Shown in pieces: positions 51,897-60,432 of a DNA stretch of 64,000 nt (position 1 is its first letter; every line of letters starts with the position of its first letter). The stretch is from Candidatus Rhodoferax odensensis (lineage in GTDB: Bacteria; Pseudomonadota; Gammaproteobacteria; Burkholderiales; Burkholderiaceae_C). The stretch covers positions 496,001 through 560,000 of the forward strand of contig JADKDJ010000003.1 in the NCBI GenBank assembly GCA_016718405.1. Reading direction: 5' to 3'. The translations under genes were made by a program, and so were the position numbers. The notes beneath the pieces were generated by a model. The model ran no database searches. It saw only the letters and a list, made by a program, of their open reading frames with translations, and was not told the origin of the DNA.

Positions 51897-53288
51897 TCAA
51901 ACAGCCACCGCCACGCCTGGCAGGGTGATGGTGAAGCAACTGCCCTGCCCCAGCGTGCTGCTCACCTCCACGCTGCCCCCGTGGCGCCGCGCCGCACGTT
52001 GGACGATGGCCAGCCCGAGCCCCGTGCCGGCAATGTTGCCCACATTCGTGGCCCGGTGAAAGGTGTCGAACAACTGGGGCAGCGCCTGTGCGGGGATGCC
52101 TATGCCCTGGTCGCGCACCTCGATTTGCAGGGTGCCCGATTCGTATCGCACCCGCAGTTCCACCTTGCCGCCCTCAGGGGAATACTTGATGGCGTTGGAC
52201 AGCAGGTTGCCCACCATGAAGCGCAAGAGCTTTGCATCGACCATGAGCAAGGGTGCCGCCAAGTCCAGATGCAGTTGCACGCTGATCTGGATGCCCGGTG
52301 CAATCAAGGTGCGGGCTTCTCCTGCCAAAGCCTCGCACAGCGCCGCCAGATCGGTGGCGGCGGGCGCGCACTCCAGCATGTCGGCGTCGTCGCGTCCAAT
52401 GGTCAGCACCTTGTCGAGCATGTCAGTCATGCGCCCAACCGCGCCCTCGATGGCGTCGAACAAGGCATCGCGTTCATCGGTCGCAAGCCGCTCGCCATAG
52501 TGCCGCAGCAGTTCTTCGGAGGACAGAATGGTCGACAGCGGCGTACGAAATTCATGCGAGGTCATGGCCACGAAGGTTGACTTCAGGGTGTTGATCTCGC
52601 GCATCTTGGCAATGACTTGCTGGGATTGCAGTTGCTCGGTGCGCCGGGCTTCCTCGATGATGCCGCTCTGCTGGCGCACCGTCTGCAGCGACTGTGACAA
52701 CTCCGCCTCGGCGCGCCTGCCAAGGCGCTGAAAGTAGATGAAACACACCGTGAACATGAAGAACGAGGTCAAGCCGTTGATCTGCATGTTCAGCGCCATG
52801 TCCGCTTCGCTCATCGCAGTCTGCCCCCATCGGGGCAGCCATGCGGTCAGCACATCCAGACCCATGTAGACGCCCACCACCCAGGCGATTCCGGCCAGCA
52901 TCTTGCGCACTTCCGTCACGCCAAACAGCAAGATCGGCACCAGAATGACCGACAGCAGGGCCATCCGGTAGCCGTCGTTGTGGGTGGAGGCACTGGCGAT
53001 AAAGGTGATGAGCACTGGTGGCAGAAAGCACAGCAGCGTGCGCGAAAGGGTGTAGCGCTGCACCTGGTTTAACAGCACCACCAGGGAGTACAGGGCAGAG
53101 CCCGTCAGGATCAGGGCCGCAGCCACGGTATCGGCGCGCCACCACCGCACCAAACCGGCCACCAACATGACCACCGCAATCGAGGCGGCGATCTGGTTGC
53201 ACAGCGTGATCTTGCGCGCCAGCTCAGGGTCCGCGATGGCCGCAACCCCGGCCCTGGACAAGCCACTCCAGATGCGCCGCGCGTTCAC
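51897..53288 (-). CDS. Membrane sensor histidine kinase (orphan)
   Basis: A 463-residue kinase. About six helices lie in residues 30-205. A coiled-coil linker (about 210-245) leads to the H-box AMTSHEFRTPLSTIL, then N-box NLLSNAIKYS, G1 RDQGIGI and G2 GTGLGLAIVQRA, all intact. No PAS domain is seen. The catalytic half is very similar to that of the kinase at 47697-50459, so both may feed the regulator at 50480. No response regulator gene adjoins it. It begins at 53288 and ends 13 bases from the duplicated leader. Confidence 0.88.
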   Translation of the reverse strand: MNARRIWSGLSRAGVAAIADPELARKITLCNQIAASIAVVMLVAGLVRWWRADTVAAALILTGSALYSLVVLLNQVQRYTLSRTLLCFLPPVLITFIASASTHNDGYRMALLSVILVPILLFGVTEVRKMLAGIAWVVGVYMGLDVLTAWLPRWGQTAMSEADMALNMQINGLTSFFMFTVCFIYFQRLGRRAEAELSQSLQTVRQQSGIIEEARRTEQLQSQQVIAKMREINTLKSTFVAMTSHEFRTPLSTILSSEELLRHYGERLATDERDALFDAIEGAVGRMTDMLDKVLTIGRDDADMLECAPAATDLAALCEALAGEARTLIAPGIQISVQLHLDLAAPLLMVDAKLLRFMVGNLLSNAIKYSPEGGKVELRVRYESGTLQIEVRDQGIGIPAQALPQLFDTFHRATNVGNIAGTGLGLAIVQRAARRHGGSVEVSSTLGQGSCFTITLPGVAVAV

Positions 53289-53407
53289 GGCGCGCCTTCA
53301 GCAGATGTACAAAGGGAGAGACACTTCAACCACATGGCGCGAAGTATCGCACCGTGGGCCAGCTTGTGGACGAGCCGTGATGGGCGCACGCCCTTTGCTC
53401 AAGCGAC

Positions 53408-53827
53408 TCAAAGGTCGGCAAACGGATTGACGATGCGTACGCCGCCGATGACTTCGCCCGTATTCAGGTCTTCACTGAAAAGCACGCCGCAGCCGGCTGT
53501 CTGGGCGCTGGCCAAAATGAGGGCTTCATAAAACGAGACACTGCGTGTTTGATGCAGATCCAGGCCGACGCGGATGATGGCGGGGGTGACTTGGATCACC
53601 TCAAACTGCTCGTACAGATCAAGCTGGACACGCACCTGTTGCGCGGGTAGCCGGAGCTTTTTGAGGGCAACGTTGCAGTACTCTTGGAGGACTTGGGTCG
53701 ATAACACGCCGTCGGCGCCCTCATAAAGTCGCTTGAGAACGGCCAACGCGGCGCGCTGTTTTGTCGGCGCATCTCTGGCCTGTGCGTAAACCAGCACATT
53801 GGTATCGATGAAGCTGCGCGCGGCCAT
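53408..53827 (-). CDS. PIN-domain toxin (VapC-like)
   Basis: A 139-residue predicted ribonuclease toxin. PIN motifs are seen: FIDTNVLVYA with the first catalytic Asp, STQVLQEYCNVA with the conserved Glu, SFYEALILASAQTAGC with the third acidic site, and LFSEDLNTG with the fourth Asp. It would cleave RNA when freed from its antitoxin. The ATG at 53827 lies four bases after the antitoxin stop, giving the classic antitoxin-toxin order. The frame is open upstream into the antitoxin gene, where it is a shadow. Confidence 0.88.
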   Translation of the reverse strand: MAARSFIDTNVLVYAQARDAPTKQRAALAVLKRLYEGADGVLSTQVLQEYCNVALKKLRLPAQQVRVQLDLYEQFEVIQVTPAIIRVGLDLHQTRSVSFYEALILASAQTAGCGVLFSEDLNTGEVIGGVRIVNPFADL

Positions 53828-53831
53828 CAGC

Positions 53832-54056
53832 TCAGCGCTCGTTGGCTTCGTCACGGTTGAAGCGCCAATCCCCCAACTGGACCTGGGACTCCAGGCAACG
53901 CTGCTCAAATTGGGCCCACTGCTGCCCTCGGCGGGCGCTGCCGGCCAATTGTTCCAGGTAGTCGCGCACCACCTGATTGAGACTCTTGCCCATCTTTTGG
54001 GCGGCTTCGCGGGCACGCTGGGCGACTTGCTCGTCAATCGAAAGGGTGATGTTCAT
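53832..54056 (-). CDS. Ribbon-helix-helix-type antitoxin of the PIN toxin
   Basis: A 74-residue DNA-binding antitoxin. The N-terminal strand and helices (MNITLSIDEQVAQRAREAAQ, then KMGKSLNQVVRDYLEQLAG) fit the Arc/CopG-like ribbon-helix-helix fold. The rest (WRFNRDEANER) should wrap the toxin. It probably represses its own promoter through the palindrome at 54081-54095. A decayed second copy of its 5' end and promoter lies at 56181-56282. Confidence 0.85.
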   Translation of the reverse strand: MNITLSIDEQVAQRAREAAQKMGKSLNQVVRDYLEQLAGSARRGQQWAQFEQRCLESQVQLGDWRFNRDEANER

Positions 54057-54080
54057 GGGTGGCTCCTGCACATTGAATTC

Positions 54081-54095
54081 GCACATATTATGTGC
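54081..54095 (-). promoter_or_regulatory. Operator palindrome of the toxin-antitoxin operon
   Basis: GCACATATTATGTGC is a perfect 7-bp inverted repeat around one base, 25 bases upstream of the antitoxin ATG on the minus strand. It contains CATAAT, a likely -10 box, so antitoxin binding would block RNA polymerase. The decayed copy near 56253-56267 has lost one arm. Confidence 0.6.
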
Positions 54096-54166
54096 ACACA
54101 CTTCAAGTTTGTCAAAACAAGACTTAAGTTGGCCCTTATCTGGCACCCCCCCCTGAGGGTTGGTGT

Positions 54167-54643
54167 TTGTCGACCGACTGCGGCCTGCTGACAACTCACT
54201 CCATCTTGCTGACGACCGGTGCGCTCGCCTTGACCTCTCACCGACTTTCACCGCACCCTCTGGCACTGTCCACCTGCACCACCCACCAAGATCGAACAGA
54301 CCCGGACTTCTATGTCCAGCATTTCGCCGCCAGGATATCGTTTGACTGCGGCTGGTACATCAACCTGGAGTTTGGAGGCAAATCTGCTTCGCTACAGTTC
54401 ATGGCACCCCAGCCGGGTCAGCCGCTTTGCAACCCCGCCGGGCTGACCTACAACTTCTGCGTGGCCGATGTGGATGCGCAATTTCAGACCCTGACCACGG
54501 CCGGGTTGGCCGTCACCATGCCGCTGGAGGACCACCCATGGGGCGACCGGGGGTTTGCCGTGGAAGACCCCAATGGCATCACGCTCTACATCTACTCCGA
54601 GCGCGAGCCCAGCGCCGAATTCAAACCGTTCTACAAGCTCTGA
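54167..54643 (+). CDS. VOC/glyoxalase-family protein with an abnormal N-terminus
   Basis: A 158-residue reading frame. From residue 47 (DFYVQHFAARISFDCGWYINLEFGG) through NFCVADVDAQFQTLTTAG, HPWGDRGFAVEDPNGITLYIYSE it is a standard vicinal oxygen chelate protein. The usual first beta strand and 'D...A..FY' opening are missing and replaced by unrelated Thr/His/Leu-rich sequence. The 5' end was probably lost in a rearrangement near the toxin-antitoxin locus, so the gene may be non-functional. Start codon uncertain. Confidence 0.7.
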   Translation: MSTDCGLLTTHSILLTTGALALTSHRLSPHPLALSTCTTHQDRTDPDFYVQHFAARISFDCGWYINLEFGGKSASLQFMAPQPGQPLCNPAGLTYNFCVADVDAQFQTLTTAGLAVTMPLEDHPWGDRGFAVEDPNGITLYIYSEREPSAEFKPFYKL

Positions 54644-54937
54644 TCCCATGTCCACCCCAGCGGCTGCGTCGTAGTTTGGCCTGGGTGCTGTAGAGGCGGA
54701 TGCGGTCATCCATGCCATCAGCGAAGCGGTGCCACGTCTGCTGCCCAGGGTTTTGCAAGCCTTTGGAGCAGCCCGCCGCGCGCAGGCATCGGCTACGGTG
54801 CCGTGCAGCGTGTGACTGAGCGACGTCAGCACGCTGCACCACTGCTTTAACGCCATCTCAGAGTTGCACGACACCCGACGGATTGTTAGCATCCGCGGTT
54901 GTCATTGCGTCCGATCTCGACCGAGGAGCGCCCTGCC
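54644..54937. other. Intergenic region with a 19-base match to a downstream gene start
   Basis: No convincing gene. Bases 54641-54659 (TGATCCCATGTCCACCCCA) are identical to 56378-56396, which covers the start codon of the DUF1801 gene. The frame here stops after seven codons. The minus strand has short shadow frames only. GAGGAG at 54923-54928 is the ribosome site of the next gene. Confidence 0.45.
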
Positions 54938-56167
54938 ATGTTGAAACTTATTGTCATTGCTGCCGTCGCCCTGTTACTGGTGCTCGGTCTAAGCGGCTTC
55001 TCGCTGTTCGGCGGTCCCAAGGCGGTTGCGCGCGAGAGCCGTGGGCCGTTCGAAATCGAGACCCTGGTCAAACGCATCTCCGCCGGTGGTTTTCCCAACA
55101 CGTCGGGCAATCCCTTTGAGCGCACGGAAGTCACCGAGTTTCGGCTCTACCACCGGGGCAAGCCAATAGCCGTCGCGGTGCGCGGCGGCACCATCGACAG
55201 TTTTTGGGAGGCGCGTTTTCTGGAAGACGCCCCGCGTCCCGCAGTGCTGTTGGCGGCCACCGGGCTGTGGCTGGTCAGCGAGGAGAACGGCGCGGCAAAG
55301 ATCGAGGAGCTCAAGGAGCAGGACACCAGCGGTGCGCTGATGCAGTGGCTCGACGGCGCCGATGGCCAGCCGGCCAAACCGGTCGATGTGGGCATTCGCG
55401 ATGCGCGGGGCGAACCACGCGGCTACAAGGGCGGCACGCTGCTGCTGCTGGGGCGCGGGGTGGTGCTGGACGTGCGCACGCTGGCCATCCAGCGTTACCG
55501 GCCCTACCAGGCTGACGATTACAGTGTCAGCAACGCAAACGCGGTGCGCCTGTCGCCGGGACGCAGCCAGTACGTTCTGCTGGGCGAGAAATCGATTCGC
55601 GATGACAACACCACGGCGTATGCCATGGTGGTAGCGGACTCCGGCCGTCAAATGGCCTACGCGCTGCCTTTTGACCGCAAAGCCACCCGCCTGGTCGATG
55701 TCAAAGCCATCGACGCCGCCTGGTTTGACCACCATTTCACTTGGGCTCGGGACACCAATGGTGCCGAGAAGCTGGTGCAGCGCACGGGCGCGCCGCCGTA
55801 CCCGCGCCTGGGGCGCATCGTCAACTTCGGCAGCGTCATGGCGGACTACCGCTTGGACGAAGCCACGCCAGCATTGCAGCAGGCGCTGCTGGCCTTTCTG
55901 GTCGAGCGCTTCAATGCCAAGGTGCAGCCATCGCGCACAGCGGATGTGCCAGACACCCCAGGCACGGTGATCTGGCTGCGCATGGGCGCGCGGGAATACA
56001 AGCTTCGGTATGAGCCGAAGGACAAGCAACTGCTGCTGTCATTTCCCTCGGTGCACCTGAACGAAGAGGACGCCTACGCCCGCTTGAAGGAAGCGGCGCA
56101 AGCCTTCAACGCCGTACTGGCTGCGGGCCACCACCGGGACTTGTTCGACGACGCCCCGACGAAATAG
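54938..56167 (+). CDS. Exported or membrane-anchored protein of unknown function
   Basis: A 409-residue protein. One N-terminal hydrophobic segment (LKLIVIAAVALLLVLGLSGF) acts as signal or anchor, followed by LFGGPKAVARESRGPFEIETL. The rest looks like a mixed alpha/beta soluble domain (YHRGKPIAVAVRGGTIDSFWE, GYKGGTLLLLGRG, MVVADSGRQMAYALPFDRKA). I do not recognise a family. The ATG at 54938 has GAGGAG about nine bases upstream. A decayed antitoxin fragment follows it. Confidence 0.65.
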   Translation: MLKLIVIAAVALLLVLGLSGFSLFGGPKAVARESRGPFEIETLVKRISAGGFPNTSGNPFERTEVTEFRLYHRGKPIAVAVRGGTIDSFWEARFLEDAPRPAVLLAATGLWLVSEENGAAKIEELKEQDTSGALMQWLDGADGQPAKPVDVGIRDARGEPRGYKGGTLLLLGRGVVLDVRTLAIQRYRPYQADDYSVSNANAVRLSPGRSQYVLLGEKSIRDDNTTAYAMVVADSGRQMAYALPFDRKATRLVDVKAIDAAWFDHHFTWARDTNGAEKLVQRTGAPPYPRLGRIVNFGSVMADYRLDEATPALQQALLAFLVERFNAKVQPSRTADVPDTPGTVIWLRMGAREYKLRYEPKDKQLLLSFPSVHLNEEDAYARLKEAAQAFNAVLAAGHHRDLFDDAPTK

Positions 56168-56180
56168 CCAGAATGGGATG

Positions 56181-56232
56181 CTTTGCGGGCGCGCTGAACG
56201 ACTTACTCATCAACGGAAAGGGTGATGTTCAT
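56181..56232 (-). pseudogene. Decayed copy of the antitoxin gene start
   Basis: On the minus strand the frame reads MNITLSVDE, then TAA, then VVQRARKA, matching the intact antitoxin MNITLSIDEQVAQRAREA. Codon 10 (Gln) became a stop by C-to-T, and similarity ends after about 18 codons. The upstream promoter region (to about 56282) is also homologous but its operator palindrome is broken. Confidence 0.75.
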
Positions 56233-56384
56233 GGGGTGGGTCCGTACATTGAAGTCGCACTTTCTATGTGCACGCACTCGAAGTGTGACGAAGTCCAGGT
56301 GTCGGATTTGTTCAAGACCCGGCCACGCACCTGGCATATAGTCGCGACTTGTTGACAGCTCGCGTCGCCTTGAACGCTGATCCC

Positions 56385-56750
56385 ATGTCCACCCCACGCG
56401 TCACCCAACTGCTCGAAGACATCCGCGCGCTCGATCAAGACCGCCATGCGCTGGTGCAAGCCCTGCGAAAACACATCCTTGACCTTGGACCCTCGGTGTC
56501 CGAAGAGGTGAAGTACGGCGGCCTGCTGTTCAGCGCGGGCACCCCGTTTTGTGGTGTGTTCGCCTACGCCAAACATGTCTCGCTGGAGTTTGGCGCGGGC
56601 GCCTCCTTGCCAGACCCGCACCAGGTGCTCGAAGGTGCGGGTAAATTGCGCCGCCACATCAAGCTCACCACATTGCGGGATATATCGGACAAGCGCGTGC
56701 AGGCCTACCTCGCCCTGGCTTTACAGGCGTCGGCCAAACCTCAGAAGTAG
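56385..56750 (+). CDS. DUF1801-domain protein
   Basis: A 121-residue cytoplasmic protein. It starts MSTPRVTQLLEDIRALDQDR and has the DUF1801 landmarks LGPSVSEEVKYGGLLFSAG, FCGVFAYAKHVSLEFG and GKLRRHIKLTTL. The fold is shared with YdhG-type proteins; function is unknown. The ATG at 56385 has no clear Shine-Dalgarno. Nineteen bases around its start recur at 54641-54659. Confidence 0.85.
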   Translation: MSTPRVTQLLEDIRALDQDRHALVQALRKHILDLGPSVSEEVKYGGLLFSAGTPFCGVFAYAKHVSLEFGAGASLPDPHQVLEGAGKLRRHIKLTTLRDISDKRVQAYLALALQASAKPQK

Positions 56751-56855
56751 CCCGACGCCGACGCAACGGCCAGCAGTTCCACACTGACCACATCGCATCG
56801 GGCCTATGCAAGCCGTGAGGCGCATTACACGGTCCTCGCACCGACTGGATGACTG

Positions 56856-58028
56856 TCAGGCGGAGATGGACTTGCCCGCTATCCATGGCCGCAGCAACGC
56901 TGATGCCGCGCGATAGGCGAGTCGATCCGACCAAGTGCCATAGGCTTGCGCCCGCACCCACATCAATATGGCGGGCATCAGAAGGCGGAGTCTTCTTTCG
57001 GCGCAGTGCCCCGCCGACGGCACGAGCCACACGGTGTTTTGCGGCCCACCGTGAAACAGGAGGGAATCGTCCGGCCGAACATAGGGGTCGTCATCGCCAT
57101 TGATGGCCAGCAACGGCGACATGGATTTCAAGCTTTGTGGGGTCAGCAACCCCTGCGCGGCGAGGGAAAACGCCTCCAGGATCGTGGCGGCCATGGCGGG
57201 CGTGGGCAGCGCCGCGAGCCGCATGGCGTTAGCGACGATCCCCGTCATGCCATGGGGCAGATTGGCCAAAAGCGCGCCGTCGGACGCGGTAGCGGCAATC
57301 GGTCCGCCCAGGTCCACGGCAAAGTCAACGTCGCCGCGCAACGCCAATTTCGCCGCCCAATGGCCCCCGAAACTAAGGCCGAAAATGCCTTTGCTGCGAT
57401 GCGCCCCGCCACAACTTTCGAGCACGGCACGGTAGACCCACTCAGAGTCCTTCGATAGCGCCAGCATGGATTCGCCGGTGCCCGGCATGTCAAAGGCGAC
57501 CACCTCAAATCCGGTGGCACGCGCGATCAGGCTGGCCAGCCGGTGCAACTCAACTTTGAGCGTATCCACACCGCCCGTGAGGCAAAGCAGTGGCTGCGTG
57601 CGGCTATTCACCCGCGCGCCGTAGCGGTGCACGGCGACCTTTGTTTGCGCATCCCCGTTTCCAACCCACAGGACGTCGCGCCAGAACGGGACCGCAAACT
57701 CCCAGCTTGCAAGCCGAAAACACGCCAGCTGCCGCGCATACGCACGCTCCTGGGCACGGCTGACAATGCAGGGGAACTTCGCCGCACCATAGAGCAGCGC
57801 CGCCTGGAGAAAGGACCCCTTGGCCTGCATTGACTCGGCGGCGCGGCTCCATTCGTAGGCCCATCCAGCAGGGCCATCGGCCCACATGGAGGCGATTCGA
57901 GGCCCCACCTGGCTCACCGTCTGGCGCGCAATCCCCCACGCCACCATTTGTCGGGCGCGTTCGGCAAGCACGTCGGCCACATCAATGGGGAACTCGAATC
58001 TTGCCGAAGCGGGCTCAAATGGCGTCAC
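56856..58028 (-). CDS. Alpha/beta-hydrolase, FrsA/esterase-like
   Basis: A 390-residue hydrolase. A helical N-terminal cap (about 1-130) comes first. The core shows PLLCLTGGVDTLKVE, VVAFDMPGTGES, and the nucleophile elbow GLSFGGHWA with Ser near residue 235. The catalytic Asp is probably in INGDDDPYV, and the His in PSAGHCAERR. The layout matches the FrsA/DUF1100-type group or 2,6-dihydropseudooxynicotine-like hydrolases. The substrate is unknown. It stands alone. Confidence 0.82.
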   Translation of the reverse strand: MTPFEPASARFEFPIDVADVLAERARQMVAWGIARQTVSQVGPRIASMWADGPAGWAYEWSRAAESMQAKGSFLQAALLYGAAKFPCIVSRAQERAYARQLACFRLASWEFAVPFWRDVLWVGNGDAQTKVAVHRYGARVNSRTQPLLCLTGGVDTLKVELHRLASLIARATGFEVVAFDMPGTGESMLALSKDSEWVYRAVLESCGGAHRSKGIFGLSFGGHWAAKLALRGDVDFAVDLGGPIAATASDGALLANLPHGMTGIVANAMRLAALPTPAMAATILEAFSLAAQGLLTPQSLKSMSPLLAINGDDDPYVRPDDSLLFHGGPQNTVWLVPSAGHCAERRLRLLMPAILMWVRAQAYGTWSDRLAYRAASALLRPWIAGKSISA

Positions 58029-58282
58029 AATTTCCGATCAGTAAATGGGTTGACAGGGGCCACTCTGGCCGTCGTTGGCCGGCCGGTGTGGCACTTCACA
58101 CAGGAGCGGGGCGTACCCATGACCCAAGCGGTGTTGGTCTGTTTCATTCACCCTGTGAATTGTCAACGCAAAGAAAGGGGTTCCCTGTGCCTGAGGCATG
58201 TGAAAGGCAGGCCGGGTGCCCGGTGGTGGCGGGTTCATGTCCATCTTTGAGCATTTGCGAGCGGTCAGCGGGTCAACAAATT

Positions 58283-58330
58283 GCTCCTGAAGTGATAGCT
58301 GCTTGTGGGCGTCTCTAAAGGGCTAAAGGC
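58283..58330. repeat. Comamonadaceae-type dispersed repeat
   Basis: The segment contains TGATAGCTGCTTG, a short spacer and AAGGGCTAAAGGCC. I recall repeats of this form (GCTA...ATAGCTGCTTGCGC...GCGCTAGAGGCC) scattered in Comamonadaceae genomes, including inside genes. Recognition is from memory. Confidence 0.45.
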
Positions 58331-58440
58331 CGATTTGATTCACAATTCAGGCCGTACGCTACAGCGCAGTGTGTCGCCCATCGCATTGGCCAACGCCGCA
58401 ACTCGGGCGCAGGACGAATTCGTTAACGTGGAAAAACACT

Positions 58441-58516
58441 GTCATTGCGAACGCAGTGAAGCAATCCATGGCGTCCAAAAACCATGGATCGCCACGGCCT
58501 GCGGCCTCGCGATGAC
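58441..58516. repeat. GTCATTGCGA-type palindromic repeat
   Basis: It begins GTCATTGCGAACGCAGTGAA and ends CCTCGCGATGAC, with CCATGG and CCATGG in the middle. This is the well-known 'GTCATTGCGAGC...GCAATCCATGG' palindromic repeat found in many bacteria. It lies in the 560-base gap between the hydrolase and the secreted repeat protein. Confidence 0.7.
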
Positions 58517-58591
58517 GATACAGGTTCAAGGTCCGTGTTGCGGTATCGGGCCAGATTCGGGAGGCTCGCAATGTCGGTACCGGGACGTCGG

Positions 58592-58996
58592 TTAGTGGTT
58601 CGCGCCAACGTGCGCAAACTGCACTGCCGAACCACCCGACCGCCATTGGCGCAGCGGCTCCACCATGGCAGCAATCAGCGGGTCGGTGCCAAAGTTGGCG
58701 GGCACGGCCGGGGTCGCTGTGGTGGGGGTATGGGCCAGCATCCGATCAAAGCCGCCAATCGTCAGATCAACTTTGGCAACTTGGGGTGCCGTGTGCGGTG
58801 TACCGTTGCGCAGCGGTACAACCATGGCGGCAATCAGCGGGTCGGTGCCGAAGTTGGCGGGAACTGCGGGAGCCGAGCTTACGGGAGTGTGGTTGAACAT
58901 GCGCTCAAAACTCAAGGCCACCGGATCGGTGGCAGCCTGGGCGCAAGCGCCAAACAAAGCGAGGATGGTAGCAGACAGAAGGTGTGAGCGATTCAT
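58592..58996 (-). CDS. Small secreted repeat protein, copy 2
   Basis: A 134-residue exported protein with the signal MNRSHLLSATILALFGACAQA. The mature part has two copies of the repeat found once in the 51448-51693 protein: FERMFNHTPV with PAVPANFGTDPLIAAMVVPL, and FDRMLAHTPT with PAVPANFGTDPLIAAMVEPL. The end RSGGSAVQF is shared. The difference in repeat number suggests expansion by unequal recombination. The ATG at 58996 is chosen by the signal peptide. The function is unknown. Confidence 0.68.
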   Translation of the reverse strand: MNRSHLLSATILALFGACAQAATDPVALSFERMFNHTPVSSAPAVPANFGTDPLIAAMVVPLRNGTPHTAPQVAKVDLTIGGFDRMLAHTPTTATPAVPANFGTDPLIAAMVEPLRQWRSGGSAVQFAHVGANH

Positions 58997-59187
58997 GATG
59001 AGATTCTCCAAAAATGATGATGAACAAGGGCTTCTTTGTCCGTCCGGCTCATCGTGGTGTTGGGTGATCACGCTTGCGCCGTTCAGTGCCTCAATGATCT
59101 GCGGGCGAGGTATCAGCAAGATGTCGTTTCAGGGAGTCTTGTAACGGCTGTATCGCAGCAGATAGCGCTGTGTATCAATTGTTTCGG
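58997..59187 (-). promoter_or_regulatory. Conserved 191-base leader of secreted repeat protein copy 2
   Basis: It matches 51694-51884 over its whole length with no net length change. The first bases on the minus strand, CCGAAACAATTGATACACAG, are identical in both copies. Similarity stops at both outer ends, which marks the limit of a duplication that also covers the gene. Confidence 0.55.
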
Positions 59188-59212
59188 GCGCGCACCTTTG
59201 CGGCCCTCCCGC

Positions 59213-60430
59213 TCACCTGGCGACGATGCGCCCAGCGGCCAGGTCGGTCTGGTAGGCCTGCGTGTCGCTCAGGAATTTCGGCAGACGTGCCGGGTCGCTC
59301 CACTCGGGCGACAGGCGCACACTGGTCACGCGCAGCAGGTGCGCGCGGGCATGGTCCGTCAGGCGCGTGGCCACGGCTTGCACGAGTGGTGGCAGCGCTT
59401 CGTCCTCGCGGGCGGTTCGCGCCTGAAGTTCGCTGGCGCGCCAGCGCCCGGCACTGTCGTCCCAGTACAGCATCACGATCTTCAGATTGGGCAGCCCATT
59501 GACCGTGCCACTGCCAACGTACTGAGCGGGCTTGAGCGCCAGCGCGATCTCGGGGCGGCGCTGCAGTCCACGCGGTGTGGCTGCGCTCAGCGCCACGCTG
59601 CCGATCAGGCGCGCCACGGTCAGCGTACCGCTGGCGCGCTCCAGCAAGGCGGCGACTGTGTCGCCAAGCACGGGTTCGTCGGCGCGCAGGCGTGGCAGGC
59701 CAAGCCCGACAAGCAGACGCTCATACTCGGCCAACCGCTGCTCGGTCAGCGCGGCCACGCGCTGCTCTACGTTGGCCGCCTGCTCAAAGTGCTGCGCCAG
59801 CGCTGCCGTGGGCTGCAGCGAGGCGGCGGCAGCGCGCAGCAGGGCCCGCGCTTCATCCAGGTTGTACTTCTTCTTCCAGGCGAACAAGTCCAGCCGCAAG
59901 TGCCGCGCCGGATCGGTCAGCACCACCACCCAGCGCGCATCCCCGCTGTCTTGCATCTCCAGCCAGCGCCAGCGCAGGCTGCCTTCGCGCTCGCTGCGCC
60001 AGCGCGGCGAGTCGGCGGCAATGTTCTGGTCCTTGATTGGCGAGTAGTAGCGGTGCACGCGCACCGGGCGCACGGTGTCGGCGTCGGGTGCGGGCAGCGC
60101 CGGGTTGTACAGGGTGATGGTCAGCAGCACCGGATCGCGCAGATAGCCACCCCAGTCGTGGCTCTGGTCCTGTTCCAGGCGAAAAGTGGCGGCGCTGCGG
60201 TCGCGTGCTGCCGCGGGTGCCACCGTGGTCTTGAGTGTGTAGTCGCTCGGCGCTTCGCCCGCATCGACCATGCCCACCAGTTGGAAGCGACCAGGCAACT
60301 CGACCGAGGCCAGGCCCAGCAGTTCGATGCGCGCCGCCTTTGCGCCCGCTGCCAGGCGGCTGCCCCACAGCGCGAAGGACCCCAGCACGGCCAATACGGC
60401 CAACAGCGACAACCAGGCGGTGTAACGCAT
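59213..60430 (-). CDS. Membrane-anchored protein of unknown function (operon gene 3)
   Basis: A 405-residue protein with one N-terminal helix (YTAWLSLLAVLAVLGSFALWG) and a large predicted periplasmic part. Visible stretches include VELPGRFQLVGMVD, WRWLEMQDSGDARWVVVLTD and YWDDSAGRWRASELQ. I do not recognise a family. The start at 60430 is two bases from the stop of the 113-residue gene, so the two are co-translated. It ends 25 bases from the duplicated leader. Confidence 0.65.
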   Translation of the reverse strand: MRYTAWLSLLAVLAVLGSFALWGSRLAAGAKAARIELLGLASVELPGRFQLVGMVDAGEAPSDYTLKTTVAPAAARDRSAATFRLEQDQSHDWGGYLRDPVLLTITLYNPALPAPDADTVRPVRVHRYYSPIKDQNIAADSPRWRSEREGSLRWRWLEMQDSGDARWVVVLTDPARHLRLDLFAWKKKYNLDEARALLRAAAASLQPTAALAQHFEQAANVEQRVAALTEQRLAEYERLLVGLGLPRLRADEPVLGDTVAALLERASGTLTVARLIGSVALSAATPRGLQRRPEIALALKPAQYVGSGTVNGLPNLKIVMLYWDDSAGRWRASELQARTAREDEALPPLVQAVATRLTDHARAHLLRVTSVRLSPEWSDPARLPKFLSDTQAYQTDLAAGRIVAR

Positions 60431-60432
60431 GG

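Larger units (their letters stand above)
58029..58591. other. Gene-free region with two repeats
   Basis: No convincing gene is seen in this 560-base stretch. It contains the two repeats at 58283-58330 and 58441-58516. Short frames on both strands do not look coding. Confidence 0.5.
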
